A stretch of DNA of 64,000 nucleotides from Psychrobacter phenylpyruvicus DSM 7000 = NBRC 102152 (GTDB lineage Bacteria > Pseudomonadota > Gammaproteobacteria > Pseudomonadales > Moraxellaceae). The notes beneath the pieces are model-generated. The model had not been told where the DNA came from and searched no databases. It saw only the letters and a program-made list of their open reading frames with translations. Position numbers and translations under genes: made by a program. Shown here one piece after another: positions 45,607-55,713 of the stretch. Within the stretch, counting starts at the first letter, position 1, and every line of letters starts with the position of its first letter. The DNA is taken from positions 124,001 through 188,000 of the forward strand of contig NZ_JMKP01000001.1 in NCBI RefSeq assembly GCF_000685805.1, given 5' to 3'.

Positions 45607-47841
45607 TTACACATTGGTATATTTGCTCGCCTCTGGCATCCAGCGGTGAATAAGCTGGGTCACCTCTGTCTTACGAGAGTCATCGTTAATCAAGCGTTTG
45701 GCAAGATGGCTAGCAATCATCAGCAAATTCTCATCACGGCTTAAATCTGACACATAGTAGCCGACATTACCCGTCTGACGTTTGCCCAATAATTCCCCTG
45801 GGCCACGCAGTTGTAAATCCTTTTGGGCAATCACAAAGCCGTCGTTGCTGTCCCGCAGTACATTAAGGCGCTCAATGCCTGTCTCAGATAATGGGGTTTG
45901 ATACAACAACACGCAGAAGCTTTTGGTCGAGCCACGACCGACACGGCCCCGAAGCTGGTGTAGCTGTGATAATCCCAAACGCTCCGCATTTTCAATCACC
46001 ATCAACGAAGCATTGGGCACATCCACTCCGACCTCAATGACGGTGGTGGCCACCAATAAGTCCAAATCACCGTTTTTGAATGCGGCCATGACCGCTTGTT
46101 TTTCTGCGCCTTTCATCTTGCCATGCACCATGCCAATACGGATATCTAAGCGCTCGCTTAAATCAGCATAAGTGGCTTCAGCGGCCTGAGCATTTAATGT
46201 GTTCGAATCATCGACTAGAGGGCAGACCCAGTAAGCTTGCTTGCCTTCTTTACAGTTGACAGCAATGCGCTCAATGACCTGATCACGGCGAGCCCGGTCA
46301 ATGGTCACCGTGGTAATCGGAGTGCGCCCTGGTGGTAACTCATCGATAATTGAGGTATCCATGTCGCCATAAGCACTCATCGCGAGCGTACGCGGGATGG
46401 GAGTGGCGGTCATAATTAATTGGTGCGGGGTACTATCGGCAACGCCTTTGTCAGTCAATGCCATGCGCTGCTCAACGCCAAAGCGGTGTTGCTCGTCAAT
46501 AATTGCTAAGCCTAATTTGGCAAATACCACAGACTCTTGGAACAGGGCGTGAGTACCGACCACGATTTGCACTTCGTTTTCTGCTACTTGTGCTAAGGCT
46601 TCACGGCGCTGTTTGGCAGTTTGCTTACCAGCCAGCCAGCCGACACCGATATCTAATGGCTCAAACCAAGCTTTAAAGTTAATCAAATGCTGCTCAGCTA
46701 GGATTTCAGTTGGGGCCATCACTGCTACCTGCCAGCCACTGTCCAAGGCATAACAAGCTGCCAGTGCTGCCACTAGAGTTTTACCCGCACCCACATCGCC
46801 TTGTACCAAGCGCAGCATGGGTATTGAGGTGGCCATGTCGCTGGTAATCTCTTTTACCACCCTGTCTTGTGCGCCGGTTAAGCTAAAAGGTAGATTATCT
46901 AGTAGCTTTTGCGCCAAGGGGCTGTCACTGTCGCACTTTGGCGCTTTGTGCTGGTGCAATTGCTTACGGCGATACAGCATACTTAGCTGATGCGCGGTTA
47001 GCTCTTCGACAATCAGGCGCTGGCACGCGGGATGTTCCCGCTGTTTTAATTGCTCTAATTGAGCCGCTTGCAGTTTGATATCAGTATGCATCGGCGGAGT
47101 ATGGATCAGGGTTAACGCTTCAAATAAAGTGAGAGACTGCCAGCTTGGAGCGCCGGTGCCACCAGCATTGGCCGGTGGGTTGGTGGTAGCTACGGGTAAT
47201 CCATAACTGTTTTTCGGTAATGGAGCCGGTAGATGATTGACCGCTTCCCAGTCCGAGCTATTAAATACAGATAAGGGCAGACCTTGTTGATGCACGGTTT
47301 GTAATGCCAACTTCAGTAAAGTACGTAATTTATTCTGATGTAAGCCCTTCACCGTAGGATAAATAGGCTGCAGTCCGGTATTGACCACAGGCGCACCAGG
47401 AGCCACCACATTATATTCAGGATGAGCCATTTGAACGCCGTACCGGCTAAATTTTACCTCACCAAATAGTCTTAAACGTGCGCCCAAAGTCATGGTCTGT
47501 GCCAGTCCAGCGTAGACTTTAAAAAAACGCAGTTGCAGAGCGCCGGTCGCATCTTCGACCACCACAGTCATGCCGCTACGTTTGTTGTCCACGTAGGTTA
47601 CTTCCCCTTCAATAAGGGCAGATTGACCATCTTGTAGGTCATTGATGTTCACTAGCCGGCTACGGTCCTCGTAATCTCGCGGCAGATGTAGCAGTAAATC
47701 AAACAATCGCTGAATACCTAACTGCTCAAGCTGTCCTTCAATCTTGCTACCGACACCTGCCAGCACATGGACCGGCAAATCCACAGCAGTTTGAGTGGCA
47801 TTAGTAGAGGCCTGAGAAGAGGGGTTTAAGGAGGTTGGCAT
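45607..47841 (-). CDS. recG: ATP-dependent DNA helicase RecG
   Basis: 744 residues against about 693 in E. coli. Double-strand branch-migrating helicase that processes stalled forks and recombination intermediates. N-terminal wedge domain (ALIEGEVTYVDNKRSGMTVV), Walker A LVQGDVGAGKT near 344-354, DExH-type IIDEQHRFGVEQRMAL, motif III TATPIPRTLAMSAYG, and the C-terminal LHQLRGRVGRGSTKSFCVLL and RGPGELLGKRQTG. The extra length comes from a Ser/Thr N-terminal tail (about 1-22) and a low-complexity insert near 218-236 (TNPPANAGGTGAPSWQ). Otherwise complete. Confidence 0.96.
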   Translation of the reverse strand: MPTSLNPSSQASTNATQTAVDLPVHVLAGVGSKIEGQLEQLGIQRLFDLLLHLPRDYEDRSRLVNINDLQDGQSALIEGEVTYVDNKRSGMTVVVEDATGALQLRFFKVYAGLAQTMTLGARLRLFGEVKFSRYGVQMAHPEYNVVAPGAPVVNTGLQPIYPTVKGLHQNKLRTLLKLALQTVHQQGLPLSVFNSSDWEAVNHLPAPLPKNSYGLPVATTNPPANAGGTGAPSWQSLTLFEALTLIHTPPMHTDIKLQAAQLEQLKQREHPACQRLIVEELTAHQLSMLYRRKQLHQHKAPKCDSDSPLAQKLLDNLPFSLTGAQDRVVKEITSDMATSIPMLRLVQGDVGAGKTLVAALAACYALDSGWQVAVMAPTEILAEQHLINFKAWFEPLDIGVGWLAGKQTAKQRREALAQVAENEVQIVVGTHALFQESVVFAKLGLAIIDEQHRFGVEQRMALTDKGVADSTPHQLIMTATPIPRTLAMSAYGDMDTSIIDELPPGRTPITTVTIDRARRDQVIERIAVNCKEGKQAYWVCPLVDDSNTLNAQAAEATYADLSERLDIRIGMVHGKMKGAEKQAVMAAFKNGDLDLLVATTVIEVGVDVPNASLMVIENAERLGLSQLHQLRGRVGRGSTKSFCVLLYQTPLSETGIERLNVLRDSNDGFVIAQKDLQLRGPGELLGKRQTGNVGYYVSDLSRDENLLMIASHLAKRLINDDSRKTEVTQLIHRWMPEASKYTNV

Positions 47842-48137
47842 AGCGAGTCTCTTGATTGGCTGAATTTAAGAGCGATTTATATTTATTATAGTAAATGGGT
47901 AGTAGTAAGTCCCTTTAATAACAAATTAAAGAGGCTGTTTTACCGGATAATCAGAGCTTATTATATATCCTGTATTTGGCCTAAGATTTTTTGGGCCCAG
48001 ACTGTTATCATACGCATATTATTGGCTTTATAAATAGTGGTTTTGATAAGCTCTGTTTTTATCAGGCCTATTTTAGATAACTAAACCTTCCAATCTAGCC
48101 GTTTATTCCCCAAAAGATACCAGTTACCGGAGCCGTC

Positions 48138-49712
48138 ATGCGAGCCTCAACCCAACATGTGCAAGACAGATTAAATCAGCCTTATGATCAGCAGACTACC
48201 TCACAGTTGCCGATTGGCACTGCGGTGATTGTGGCGTGGTTGGCTGGGGCTATGTTTATGCTGTCGCTAGCACCCTATGGCTATTGGATTATTGCGCTGA
48301 TTTCTCCAGCTCTGCTATATGCGCTGCTGTTGGCGCCGATGAGCAACAAGCGGGCTTTTATTATCGGTGAAGCTTATGGCATGGGGCTTTGGTGCGTGGG
48401 TGCTTTTTGGCTGTATACCTCAATCCATCAGTATGGAGACATCCCGGCACCTTTGGCGCTTTTGGCCATTGCGGTTATGGGGCTGGGCATGGGACTATTC
48501 CATGGTTTTCTAGCTTTAATCTTCAACCGTTTTGTGGGCAAGCAGCCGTTGGCATTTGCAGCCTTATGGGTGCTTCAAGAGTGGTTGAAGACTTGGCTGT
48601 TTACCGGTTTCCCTTGGCTTTTTGTTGGTTATGCTTTCACTGAGCAATACTGGCTATCCTCCTTAGCGCCAGTGGCTGGGGTGTTTGCAGTGTCTTTTGT
48701 GGCGGTTTTATTATCGGCAAGTTTGGTAGAAGTGTTTCGCAAGCGGGCCGGTTACTTGGTAGTGACAGCGCTGTTTATCGCAGTGAGTATTGGCCTGTGG
48801 TTAACCAATCCGGCGTGGACTCAGCCCAAAGCCAATAGCGAAAATCTAAAAGTATCCTTAATACAAGGTAATATTCCGCAAGACCTTAAGTGGTTGACCG
48901 AATACCGTTACAAAACGCTTGAGATTTATGCCACCCTAAGTAGTACTGAATGGGACCAGGATATGGTCATTTGGCCTGAGTCTTCTATCCCTATGTTCCA
49001 AACGGAAGCTTGGCCTTTTATCACTGAAGTGGTAAAAGTAGCCAAACAAACAGACACCACTTGGGTTACGGGTATTCCTTACAAAGATGAAGCTGCGTAT
49101 CAGCAGGAGACGGACAAATACGCTCCTTTTTATAACAGTGTTATTGCACTAGGGGCACAGGCGGATGGGCTTTATAAAAAACAAAATCTAGTACCTTTTG
49201 GGGAGTATATTCCGTTTCAAGGCGCTCTAGATCTGTTTCCTAACTTGGCCGGCAGTCAAGATATTATGAGTTATAGCCGTGGTCCTGCCAATCAGTCACC
49301 GCTTCAGGTGCGTGGTCATAATCTAGGCTCAGCAGTGTGTTATGAGGTGGCTTATCCCGATACCACCCGCCGTAATGCACAGAATACTGACTTCTTATTG
49401 ACCATCTCCAATGATGCTTGGTTTGGCACTTCAGCAGGCCCTCTGCAGCACTTACAGATGGTGCAGATGCGCTCGTTAGAAACTGGCCGCTGGTTTATGC
49501 GTGCTACCAATACTGGGGTGACTGCTATTATTGATCACACCGGTAAGATTGTGGCCCGAGCACCACAGTTTGAACGCACCGTACTGCGTGGCGAGGTACA
49601 ATCACGCACAGGTATGACGCCTTATGTACGTTTTGGCAACCTGCCTATTTTATTATTAATATCTCTGATGCTGTTATTAAGTTACTTAGGGAGACGCTCT
49701 TTTAAGCGCTAA
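48138..49712 (+). CDS. lnt: Apolipoprotein N-acyltransferase
   Basis: 524 residues. About six N-terminal membrane segments (35-225) precede a nitrilase-like periplasmic domain. The catalytic triad is complete: Glu281 in WPESSIPMF, Lys348 in LYKKQNLVPFGEYIPF and Cys401 in GSAVCYEVAYP. The spacing is almost the same as in E. coli (267/335/387). Adds the third acyl chain to lipoproteins, the last step after Lgt (gene at 60540) and LspA. GGAG precedes the ATG. Confidence 0.95.
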   Translation: MRASTQHVQDRLNQPYDQQTTSQLPIGTAVIVAWLAGAMFMLSLAPYGYWIIALISPALLYALLLAPMSNKRAFIIGEAYGMGLWCVGAFWLYTSIHQYGDIPAPLALLAIAVMGLGMGLFHGFLALIFNRFVGKQPLAFAALWVLQEWLKTWLFTGFPWLFVGYAFTEQYWLSSLAPVAGVFAVSFVAVLLSASLVEVFRKRAGYLVVTALFIAVSIGLWLTNPAWTQPKANSENLKVSLIQGNIPQDLKWLTEYRYKTLEIYATLSSTEWDQDMVIWPESSIPMFQTEAWPFITEVVKVAKQTDTTWVTGIPYKDEAAYQQETDKYAPFYNSVIALGAQADGLYKKQNLVPFGEYIPFQGALDLFPNLAGSQDIMSYSRGPANQSPLQVRGHNLGSAVCYEVAYPDTTRRNAQNTDFLLTISNDAWFGTSAGPLQHLQMVQMRSLETGRWFMRATNTGVTAIIDHTGKIVARAPQFERTVLRGEVQSRTGMTPYVRFGNLPILLLISLMLLLSYLGRRSFKR

Positions 49713-49969
49713 GTTTAAGCGAAAATAATAGTGGCTTTAGCTTTGATTGAAAAAAATGTACTACTAATCCACAAATTGGACAGGGCGTTTTCACAAAAGG
49801 TAGCAAATTGCGATATAATAGCAAGATATGTGATCGGTTTTGACTGTGATATAGTGCTGAGGTGTGGTCGTTAGGCGCAACGTAGACAAGCTACCACATT
49901 AATTAAATACTATATGGCAGAGGAACCCCTCTTCTTAAACCTTTATCAAATTATACAGATAGGTGACCT

Positions 49970-50359
49970 ATGGCAGATGCAAGCCAAAATAAACCAAAGA
50001 AAGAATTTGCCTACGCTATGGTAGGGACTGCTGCGTTTTTGGCTATCGTACTTCTTATTGGTATTTCAGCCTTTTTACGCCCTGCAGACAAGCATGTAGC
50101 GCCTGTAGCTGCTGTAGAAGAAACTACTGAAGAAGCAGCGGTTGCCGAAGAGGCAACTGCTGAGCCAGAAGCTGAGGCAACAGCAACGGAAGCTGCCCCA
50201 GCAGAAGCTGCCGCTGACATGCCTGCAGATGAAGCCACGGCAACTGCTGAAGCAGACGCTGATACCGCAGCTGAAGCTACAGAGACACAACCTGCAACTG
50301 CAGAAGCTGCTCCAGCAGAAGCTGAAGCGACTGCAGAAACTACTGAAACCGCTCAGTAA
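49970..50359 (+). CDS. Single-pass membrane protein with acidic Ala/Glu-rich tail
   Basis: 129 residues. A short basic head (QNKPKKEFAYA) is followed by one membrane helix at about 16-38 (MVGTAAFLAIVLLIGISAFL), then about 85 residues made almost only of Ala, Glu, Thr, Pro and Asp. The positive-inside rule places the acidic tail in the periplasm. Low complexity prevents homology assignment. Other frames over the same bases are also open but have no ribosome site. AGGTGAC before the ATG and a terminator after it support a real gene. Confidence 0.72.
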   Translation: MADASQNKPKKEFAYAMVGTAAFLAIVLLIGISAFLRPADKHVAPVAAVEETTEEAAVAEEATAEPEAEATATEAAPAEAAADMPADEATATAEADADTAAEATETQPATAEAAPAEAEATAETTETAQ

Positions 50360-50398
50360 TTGATAGTCTTGCTAGTCTAAAGCCATTTAAAATAGGCT

Positions 50399-50436
50399 AA
50401 AACCCGCTTTATCTATAGGATAGAGCGGGTTTTTTA
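50399..50436 (+). terminator. Terminator after the acidic membrane protein gene
   Basis: Stem AACCCGCTTTATC / GATAGAGCGGGTT with one mismatch, loop TATAG, followed by a T run. Confidence 0.9.
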
Positions 50437-50491
50437 ATATAACGTCAATAATTTTACTTTACCGCTTGTTTCGCTCATGAAACAATACTTC

Positions 50492-50529
50492 GTTTTAACA
50501 AAATATTAGGGTTTTAACAAAATATCAGG
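50492..50529. repeat. 19-bp direct repeat, 2 copies
   Basis: GTTTTAACAAAATATTAGG at 50492-50510 is repeated at 50511-50529 with one change, in the spacer before the peptide transporter gene. The rest of this 304-bp spacer shows only the terminator at 50399. Confidence 0.85.
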
Positions 50530-50663
50530 CTATTACGCCGCAAATATTGAAATTATTGTGACATAACTGCTTGCTGTAGAGACTGCTATATAGAGATAGA
50601 CTAAGTTCACTGTACAGTTGAGAGTGGTATGTTTAACTGTTATATAACAAAGGAATTAAGACT

Positions 50664-52238
50664 ATGGGTAATGCAGACTCAAATCGGACAGGACCTTCCG
50701 CTAAAGCACGAGCGTTAGACAATGGCTTTATGGGCCATCCTCAGCCGCTGCGATCTTTGTTTTTTACCGAAATGTGGGAGCGCTTCTCGTACTATAGTAT
50801 CCGCCCCCTATTGGTGTTATTTATGGTGGCCTCCATAAGTAGTGGTGGTTTTGGTTTTGATGACGCTACAGCCTCGGCCATTTACGGTATTTTTGCTGGT
50901 ACTTTATATCTTGCAGCGGTACCAGGTGGCTGGCTCGCCGATAACTGGCTAGGTCAAGAGCGTGCCTTGTGGTGGGGCAGTATTATCATCGCCTTAGGTC
51001 ACTTATTTATCGCGCTTTCGGCTTTATTTGGGATGTCGATGTTTTTTATTGGTCTGGTCTGTATTGTTCTAGGCTCAGGACTATTTAAAACGTGTATCTC
51101 GGTCATGGTAGGCGCGTTATACCCCAAAGGTGACGCACGCCGAGATGGCGGTTTTACCTTATTTTATATGGGTATTAATATTGGTGCCTTGTTGGCTGCG
51201 CTTATCGTAGGACTGTTTCAAGAAAGACAAATGTGGCACGTTGGCTTCGGCGTAGGGGGCTTAGGAATGCTGGTATCACTACTGGTATATCGCTTTGCTG
51301 CCCGAAAGAACCTGAAGCGATTTGCCAAAGCTCAAGGCATCACCCCTGAGTGGGAAGTGGCTAACGATCAGTATCAACATATAGGACGCTGGGTGGGTTT
51401 GTTCCTAGCAGCTCTGATTGCGCTGATTGTGCTGATTGCCACGGGGATTATGCCGTTCAATCCAAGTATGGCTGCTGAATATATGACCTATATCATTGCT
51501 GGTATGGTGTTGTTGTATTTCGCTTACATGTTTATCTCTCCTAAGCTTGATAAAACCGACAAACTGCGTCTGCTAATTTGTTTTATTCTAATTATTGGTT
51601 CGACCTTATTCTGGTCAAGTTTCGAGCAGCAACCGACCTCATTTAACTTATTTGCTGATCGTTATACTGACTTAAATGTATTTGGATTTGATATCCCAAG
51701 TATCTGGTTCCAGTCATTAAACCCTATCTTTATCTTGATGTTGGCTCCGATTGTCAGTGTGATTTGGGTGTGGTTGGGTAAGCGTAATCTTGAGCCAAAC
51801 AGCATGGCCAAGTTCTCATTGGGTATGTTACTGGCGGCAGCAGGGTTTGGCTTGATGATTATGGCCTCCAAGTTGGTCGTTGCCAATCCGGGTACTTTGG
51901 TATCGCCTTTATGGCTAACCGGTAGTTTATTATTGCTGACTCTAGGTGAGCTGGCATTAAGCCCAGTGGGACTATCCTCTATGACCAAACTTGCCCCCAA
52001 AGGTATGCAGGGTCAGATGATGGGTCTATTCTTCACCTCATTGGCGATGGGTAACTTGGTAGCGGCTTTCTTCGGTGGCCATGTTTCAGCCGATACCATT
52101 GAAGGGCTGCCTAGCTTATTCACCACAATGACCATCTTCTTGGTGGTGACTGCAGTAATTTTATTGGCATTATCAAAGCCAGTAAGAGCCATGTTAGATC
52201 GTAGTGAGGCTGAAGATGAGCATCGCCACACGGTTTAA
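50664..52238 (+). CDS. Proton-dependent oligopeptide transporter (POT/PTR2 family)
   Basis: 524 residues, about 14 hydrophobic segments, POT family of the major facilitator superfamily. The proton-coupling ExxER motif appears as FTEMWERFSYYSIRPLLVLF near residues 32-51, followed by YGIFAGTLYLAAVPGGWLAD and the FYMGINIGALLA signature near 170. Imports di- and tripeptides with protons. AAGGA precedes the ATG. The next gene downstream is a Xaa-Pro aminopeptidase, a sensible partner for peptide use, although a terminator separates them. Confidence 0.92.
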   Translation: MGNADSNRTGPSAKARALDNGFMGHPQPLRSLFFTEMWERFSYYSIRPLLVLFMVASISSGGFGFDDATASAIYGIFAGTLYLAAVPGGWLADNWLGQERALWWGSIIIALGHLFIALSALFGMSMFFIGLVCIVLGSGLFKTCISVMVGALYPKGDARRDGGFTLFYMGINIGALLAALIVGLFQERQMWHVGFGVGGLGMLVSLLVYRFAARKNLKRFAKAQGITPEWEVANDQYQHIGRWVGLFLAALIALIVLIATGIMPFNPSMAAEYMTYIIAGMVLLYFAYMFISPKLDKTDKLRLLICFILIIGSTLFWSSFEQQPTSFNLFADRYTDLNVFGFDIPSIWFQSLNPIFILMLAPIVSVIWVWLGKRNLEPNSMAKFSLGMLLAAAGFGLMIMASKLVVANPGTLVSPLWLTGSLLLLTLGELALSPVGLSSMTKLAPKGMQGQMMGLFFTSLAMGNLVAAFFGGHVSADTIEGLPSLFTTMTIFLVVTAVILLALSKPVRAMLDRSEAEDEHRHTV

Positions 52239-52330
52239 AAAAGCAGGTTTGAAAAATGCTCTTTAAATAAGCTATAGATTAGCAACCCTCTTTTAAGCTA
52301 TTTACTAACTGAAAACGGTTGCAAACATCA

Positions 52331-52362
52331 AACGTGTTACCATAATCGGTAGCACGTTTTTT
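52331..52362 (+). terminator. Terminator after the peptide transporter gene
   Basis: Stem AACGTGTTACC (52331-52341) / GGTAGCACGTT (52348-52358), a G-T pair in the middle, six-base loop, T run. Confidence 0.85.
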
Positions 52363-52421
52363 GTATTTAAAATTGGCAAAAAAGACACAATAAAAATACA
52401 CCATTAATTCAGAGGAATACT

Positions 52422-54245
52422 ATGAGTAAGTCTGTAATCCAAGAGCGTATCAGTCAATTACGCCAAGTCCTAAAAAACAACGACATCAGCGCCATTATTA
52501 TCCCATCAGCTGACCCCCATTTATCAGAATATTTACCTGAATATTGGCAAGGTCGTCAATGGTTATCAGGCTTTACCGGCTCTGTGGGCACCTTGGTTGT
52601 GACCGATGATTTTGCAGGTCTGTGGGCTGATAGTCGCTATTGGGTACAAGCGGCTAATCAACTAGAAGATACGGGTATTACGCTACAAAAGCTACAGCCT
52701 GGCTCGCCCAATCACGCGCAGTGGTTGGCAGAAAACCTAGACGCTGGTGACAGCGTGGCCATCGATGGCAACGTTTTGTCACTGGCTGAACAAGACCGCT
52801 TATTAGACGCTTTCGATGCAGTGGCAGACAGTGATGAGGACGGTATTCGTCTAATTACTGAGCTGGATTTATTGGGTGAGATTTGGCAAGAGCGTCCGGC
52901 GTTACCTATGGCTCCGCTGTATGCTCATGATGCACAGTTTGTGTCACAGTCTGCTGCCGAGAAGTTGGCTGAAGTGCGAGCGCAGATGCAAGAGATTGGC
53001 GCCACTCATCACCTTATCTCAAGCTTAGATGACTTGGCTTGGCTGACTAACCTACGCGGTAGTGATGTGGACTATAACCCCGTATTCTTGGCACACATGA
53101 TTGTCACAGCGGACAAGGCGACGCTTTATATCGATAGCGCCAAAGTGGGTGAGGACATTGCCAAGTTATTGAGCGATGCCGGCATTAGTGTGGCAGATTA
53201 TGATCAAGTTCAAAGCGCATTAAGCGAATTGACTCCCGATGATTTACTGCTATTAGACCCCAATAAAGTGGCGGTCGGTACTCTAAATGACCTAGGCGAT
53301 GACATTGCCATGATTGAGCAAATTGCCCCAAGTAGCTTACTCAAATCAGTGAAATCAAAAGAGGACATTGAGCATGTACGTGAAGCGATGCGTCAAGATG
53401 GCGCGGCACTGTGTCAGTTCTTTAGTGAGTTTGAAGCGCGTTTGAATAAAGGTGAGCACTTAAGTGAGCTGGATGTGGACAGCATGTTAATTGATGTACG
53501 TAGTAAACAGCCACATTATGTATCGCCTAGCTTCCCCACCATTGCTGGCTTTAACGCAAACGGCGCTCTGCCACACTATCGTGCCACTGAAGATAACTTT
53601 AGCTACCTTGAGGGGGATGGCTTATTATTAATCGACTCTGGTGCTCAGTATCAAAACGGCACTACCGATATTACCCGTGTGGTCGGTATTGGTAACGTTA
53701 ATGAAGGCCAAAAACGCGATTTTAGCCTAGTATTAAAAGCGCACATTGCGTTAGCCAAAGCTTGTTTCCCAGATGGTATTGCTTCCCCATTAATTGATGC
53801 TATTTGCCGTGCGCCTTTATGGCAAGCTCAGATGGACTACGGTCATGGTACCGGTCATGGTGTGGGCTACTTCTTGAACGTGCATGAAGGTCCACAAGTA
53901 ATTGCTTATGCGGCCAGCAATCCGCCAGAGCGTGCGATGAAAGTGGGTATGATTAGCAGTAATGAGCCTGGCTTATACCGTGAGGGTCGCTGGGGTATTC
54001 GTATCGAAAACCTAGTCATCAACCAGCCAGTACCAACGCCACAAGAGACAGAGTTTGGTCATTATCTAAACTTTGAGACTGTCACTTTGTGTCCTATCGA
54101 TACTCGTCTGGTGAACCCAAGTCTATTGACTCAAGACGAAATTGACTGGTTAAACGACTACCACAGTCATGTTTACAATGAGCTAAAAGACCGTGTTGAA
54201 GGCGAGGCACTGCAGTGGTTAACTGAGCGTACTAAAGCCATTTAA
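52422..54245 (+). CDS. Xaa-Pro aminopeptidase (M24B, long three-domain type)
   Basis: 607 residues, the length of the three-domain aminopeptidase P resembling animal XPNPEP1 rather than the 440-residue E. coli PepP. Two creatinase-like N-terminal domains (1-300) precede the pita-bread domain. Metal ligands are visible: the two Asp in LLIDSGAQYQNGTTDITRVV, His in YGHGTGHGVGYFLNVHEGP, Glu in SSNEPGLYREGRWG and Glu in IRIENLVI. Removes N-terminal residues before proline, in the cytoplasm. Start ATG 52422 follows GAGGAA. Confidence 0.93.
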   Translation: MSKSVIQERISQLRQVLKNNDISAIIIPSADPHLSEYLPEYWQGRQWLSGFTGSVGTLVVTDDFAGLWADSRYWVQAANQLEDTGITLQKLQPGSPNHAQWLAENLDAGDSVAIDGNVLSLAEQDRLLDAFDAVADSDEDGIRLITELDLLGEIWQERPALPMAPLYAHDAQFVSQSAAEKLAEVRAQMQEIGATHHLISSLDDLAWLTNLRGSDVDYNPVFLAHMIVTADKATLYIDSAKVGEDIAKLLSDAGISVADYDQVQSALSELTPDDLLLLDPNKVAVGTLNDLGDDIAMIEQIAPSSLLKSVKSKEDIEHVREAMRQDGAALCQFFSEFEARLNKGEHLSELDVDSMLIDVRSKQPHYVSPSFPTIAGFNANGALPHYRATEDNFSYLEGDGLLLIDSGAQYQNGTTDITRVVGIGNVNEGQKRDFSLVLKAHIALAKACFPDGIASPLIDAICRAPLWQAQMDYGHGTGHGVGYFLNVHEGPQVIAYAASNPPERAMKVGMISSNEPGLYREGRWGIRIENLVINQPVPTPQETEFGHYLNFETVTLCPIDTRLVNPSLLTQDEIDWLNDYHSHVYNELKDRVEGEALQWLTERTKAI

Positions 54246-54302
54246 TTGGTTATTTAACTCGTTAAGCTCGTTATTCATACTTTGTTATTCGTCTCAAACC
54301 CG

Positions 54303-54334
54303 AAAGCCGCCTAAATTTTAGGCGGTTTTTTTTG
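54303..54334 (+). terminator. Terminator after aminopeptidase P
   Basis: CCGCCTAAA / TTTAGGCGG inverted repeat at 54307-54325 followed by eight T. Confidence 0.88.
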
Positions 54335-54347
54335 TGTTGCTGTCTAT

Positions 54348-54383
54348 TTTTAATAAACACCCAAATTTTAATAAATACCCAAA
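54348..54383. repeat. 18-bp direct repeat, 2 copies
   Basis: TTTTAATAAACACCCAAA at 54348-54365 is repeated at 54366-54383 with one change, just after the aminopeptidase terminator and upstream of the opine dehydrogenase gene. Confidence 0.85.
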
Positions 54384-54541
54384 TACTGCAAAGTAAGAAA
54401 ATTGTTTATTAATATACAGTTAACCTATTATTAAAAATAATTAAAATATTTTTCTTTACAGTAAGTATTAATGTCTCTACTATTATTTAGTGTACATATA
54501 TTCACTAACAGGTTTTTACATGCCTTAATAGGAGAGTAAAA

Positions 54542-55651
54542 ATGCCTAATACAGTTACTGTTATGGGCGCGGGTAATGCGGGTCTTACTGCTGCCTATCA
54601 CCTATCAAAGAGTGGTTGCGATGTTTGTTTGTATGGCTCTCCAGGATTCGATCAGCCTCTGAGCGATATTGAGAAAAAAGGAGGGATTGAAGCCTTATCC
54701 GAGTTATCCGGGGTTGCTTTATTGCATAGCGGCTTTGAATCGATTCATAAACTTAGCCGTGATATGGCTGAGGCTGTCGCTTTTTCTGAAATTATATTGA
54801 TGCCTGTACCCTCATTTGCACAGGAAGTGTTATTTGATGCCATGCTTCCGTATCTAACGGATAACCATATCATTGTGGTGATGCCTGGAAATTATGGCTC
54901 CTTAGTTCTAAAAAAATCTATGCAAGATAAAGGGTTTGGTCATATCAACCCAACGTTTGTTGAGGCAATCTCAATTCCATGGGCATGTCGTATCAACGCT
55001 CCAGCTCAGATTGCCATCATGGGATTAAAAGAGTTTTTACCAATGGCCGCGTTGCCAGCAGCGAAAACAGCTGAGGTAATCAGTCGACTCCAAACTATCC
55101 TCCCTCTACCACTAAAGCCTTTGCGTAATGTTATTGCTGCCGGTTTGGAAAACATTAACTTTGGCGGACACCCCTTATTGACCACCCTTAATATGGGACT
55201 GCTTGAGAATTTTGAGGGCAAATATAATTACTATAAGGACTGTTGTTCTCCAGCTACGGCTCGTGCAGTGGCAGTCATGGAGCAAGAAAGGCAAGCGGTG
55301 GGTACGGCATTAAATATTGAGTTAACCCCAGAGCTAGAGGCAATGAATGCCTTGTATGGTACAAATTGCGAAACTGTTTATGAGTTTAACCGTTCTTCAG
55401 AAACGCATGGAAAAATAACTTCTGCTCCAGATAGCCCGAAACATCGCTATATAACCGAAGACATACCTTATCTGTTAGTTCCCTGTCATGAGTTTGGTCG
55501 GTTAACAAACACCCCAACTCCGATGGTCAACTGCTGTACTACTATTGCAAATGCCTACAATGAAACCAACTACTTCCAAACAGGTCGTACTTTGGAAAAA
55601 ATGGGTATTTCAGACATGACAATTGATCAGATAAAGGAATATATCAGCTAG
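54542..55651 (+). CDS. NAD/NADP octopine/nopaline dehydrogenase family protein
   Basis: 369 residues. Rossmann motif TVMGAGNAGLTAAYHLSKSG at the N-terminus, then the octopine dehydrogenase C-terminal domain: NFGGHPLLTTLNMGLLEN with the conserved His near 210, YYKDCCSPATARAVAVMEQER, and EDIPYLLVPCHEFGRLTNTPTP. Family reaction: NAD(P)H-dependent reductive condensation of an amino acid with a 2-keto acid to an opine, or the reverse. Substrate not readable. Strong AGGAG before the ATG. It lies 62 bp before a YfcC-type permease on the same strand with no terminator between, so the two are likely an operon. Confidence 0.85.
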   Translation: MPNTVTVMGAGNAGLTAAYHLSKSGCDVCLYGSPGFDQPLSDIEKKGGIEALSELSGVALLHSGFESIHKLSRDMAEAVAFSEIILMPVPSFAQEVLFDAMLPYLTDNHIIVVMPGNYGSLVLKKSMQDKGFGHINPTFVEAISIPWACRINAPAQIAIMGLKEFLPMAALPAAKTAEVISRLQTILPLPLKPLRNVIAAGLENINFGGHPLLTTLNMGLLENFEGKYNYYKDCCSPATARAVAVMEQERQAVGTALNIELTPELEAMNALYGTNCETVYEFNRSSETHGKITSAPDSPKHRYITEDIPYLLVPCHEFGRLTNTPTPMVNCCTTIANAYNETNYFQTGRTLEKMGISDMTIDQIKEYIS

Positions 55652-55713
55652 TCAGTCAGTTAGTTTAACTAAAACGGCGGTATCACCAGCAAAATCATAA
55701 ATAAGGATGTTTT

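Noticed and set aside
50011..50363. Open frames in other phases across the acidic membrane protein gene
   Set aside because: GCA/GAA-type repeats keep several frames open; only the frame from 49970 has a ribosome site and a membrane helix.
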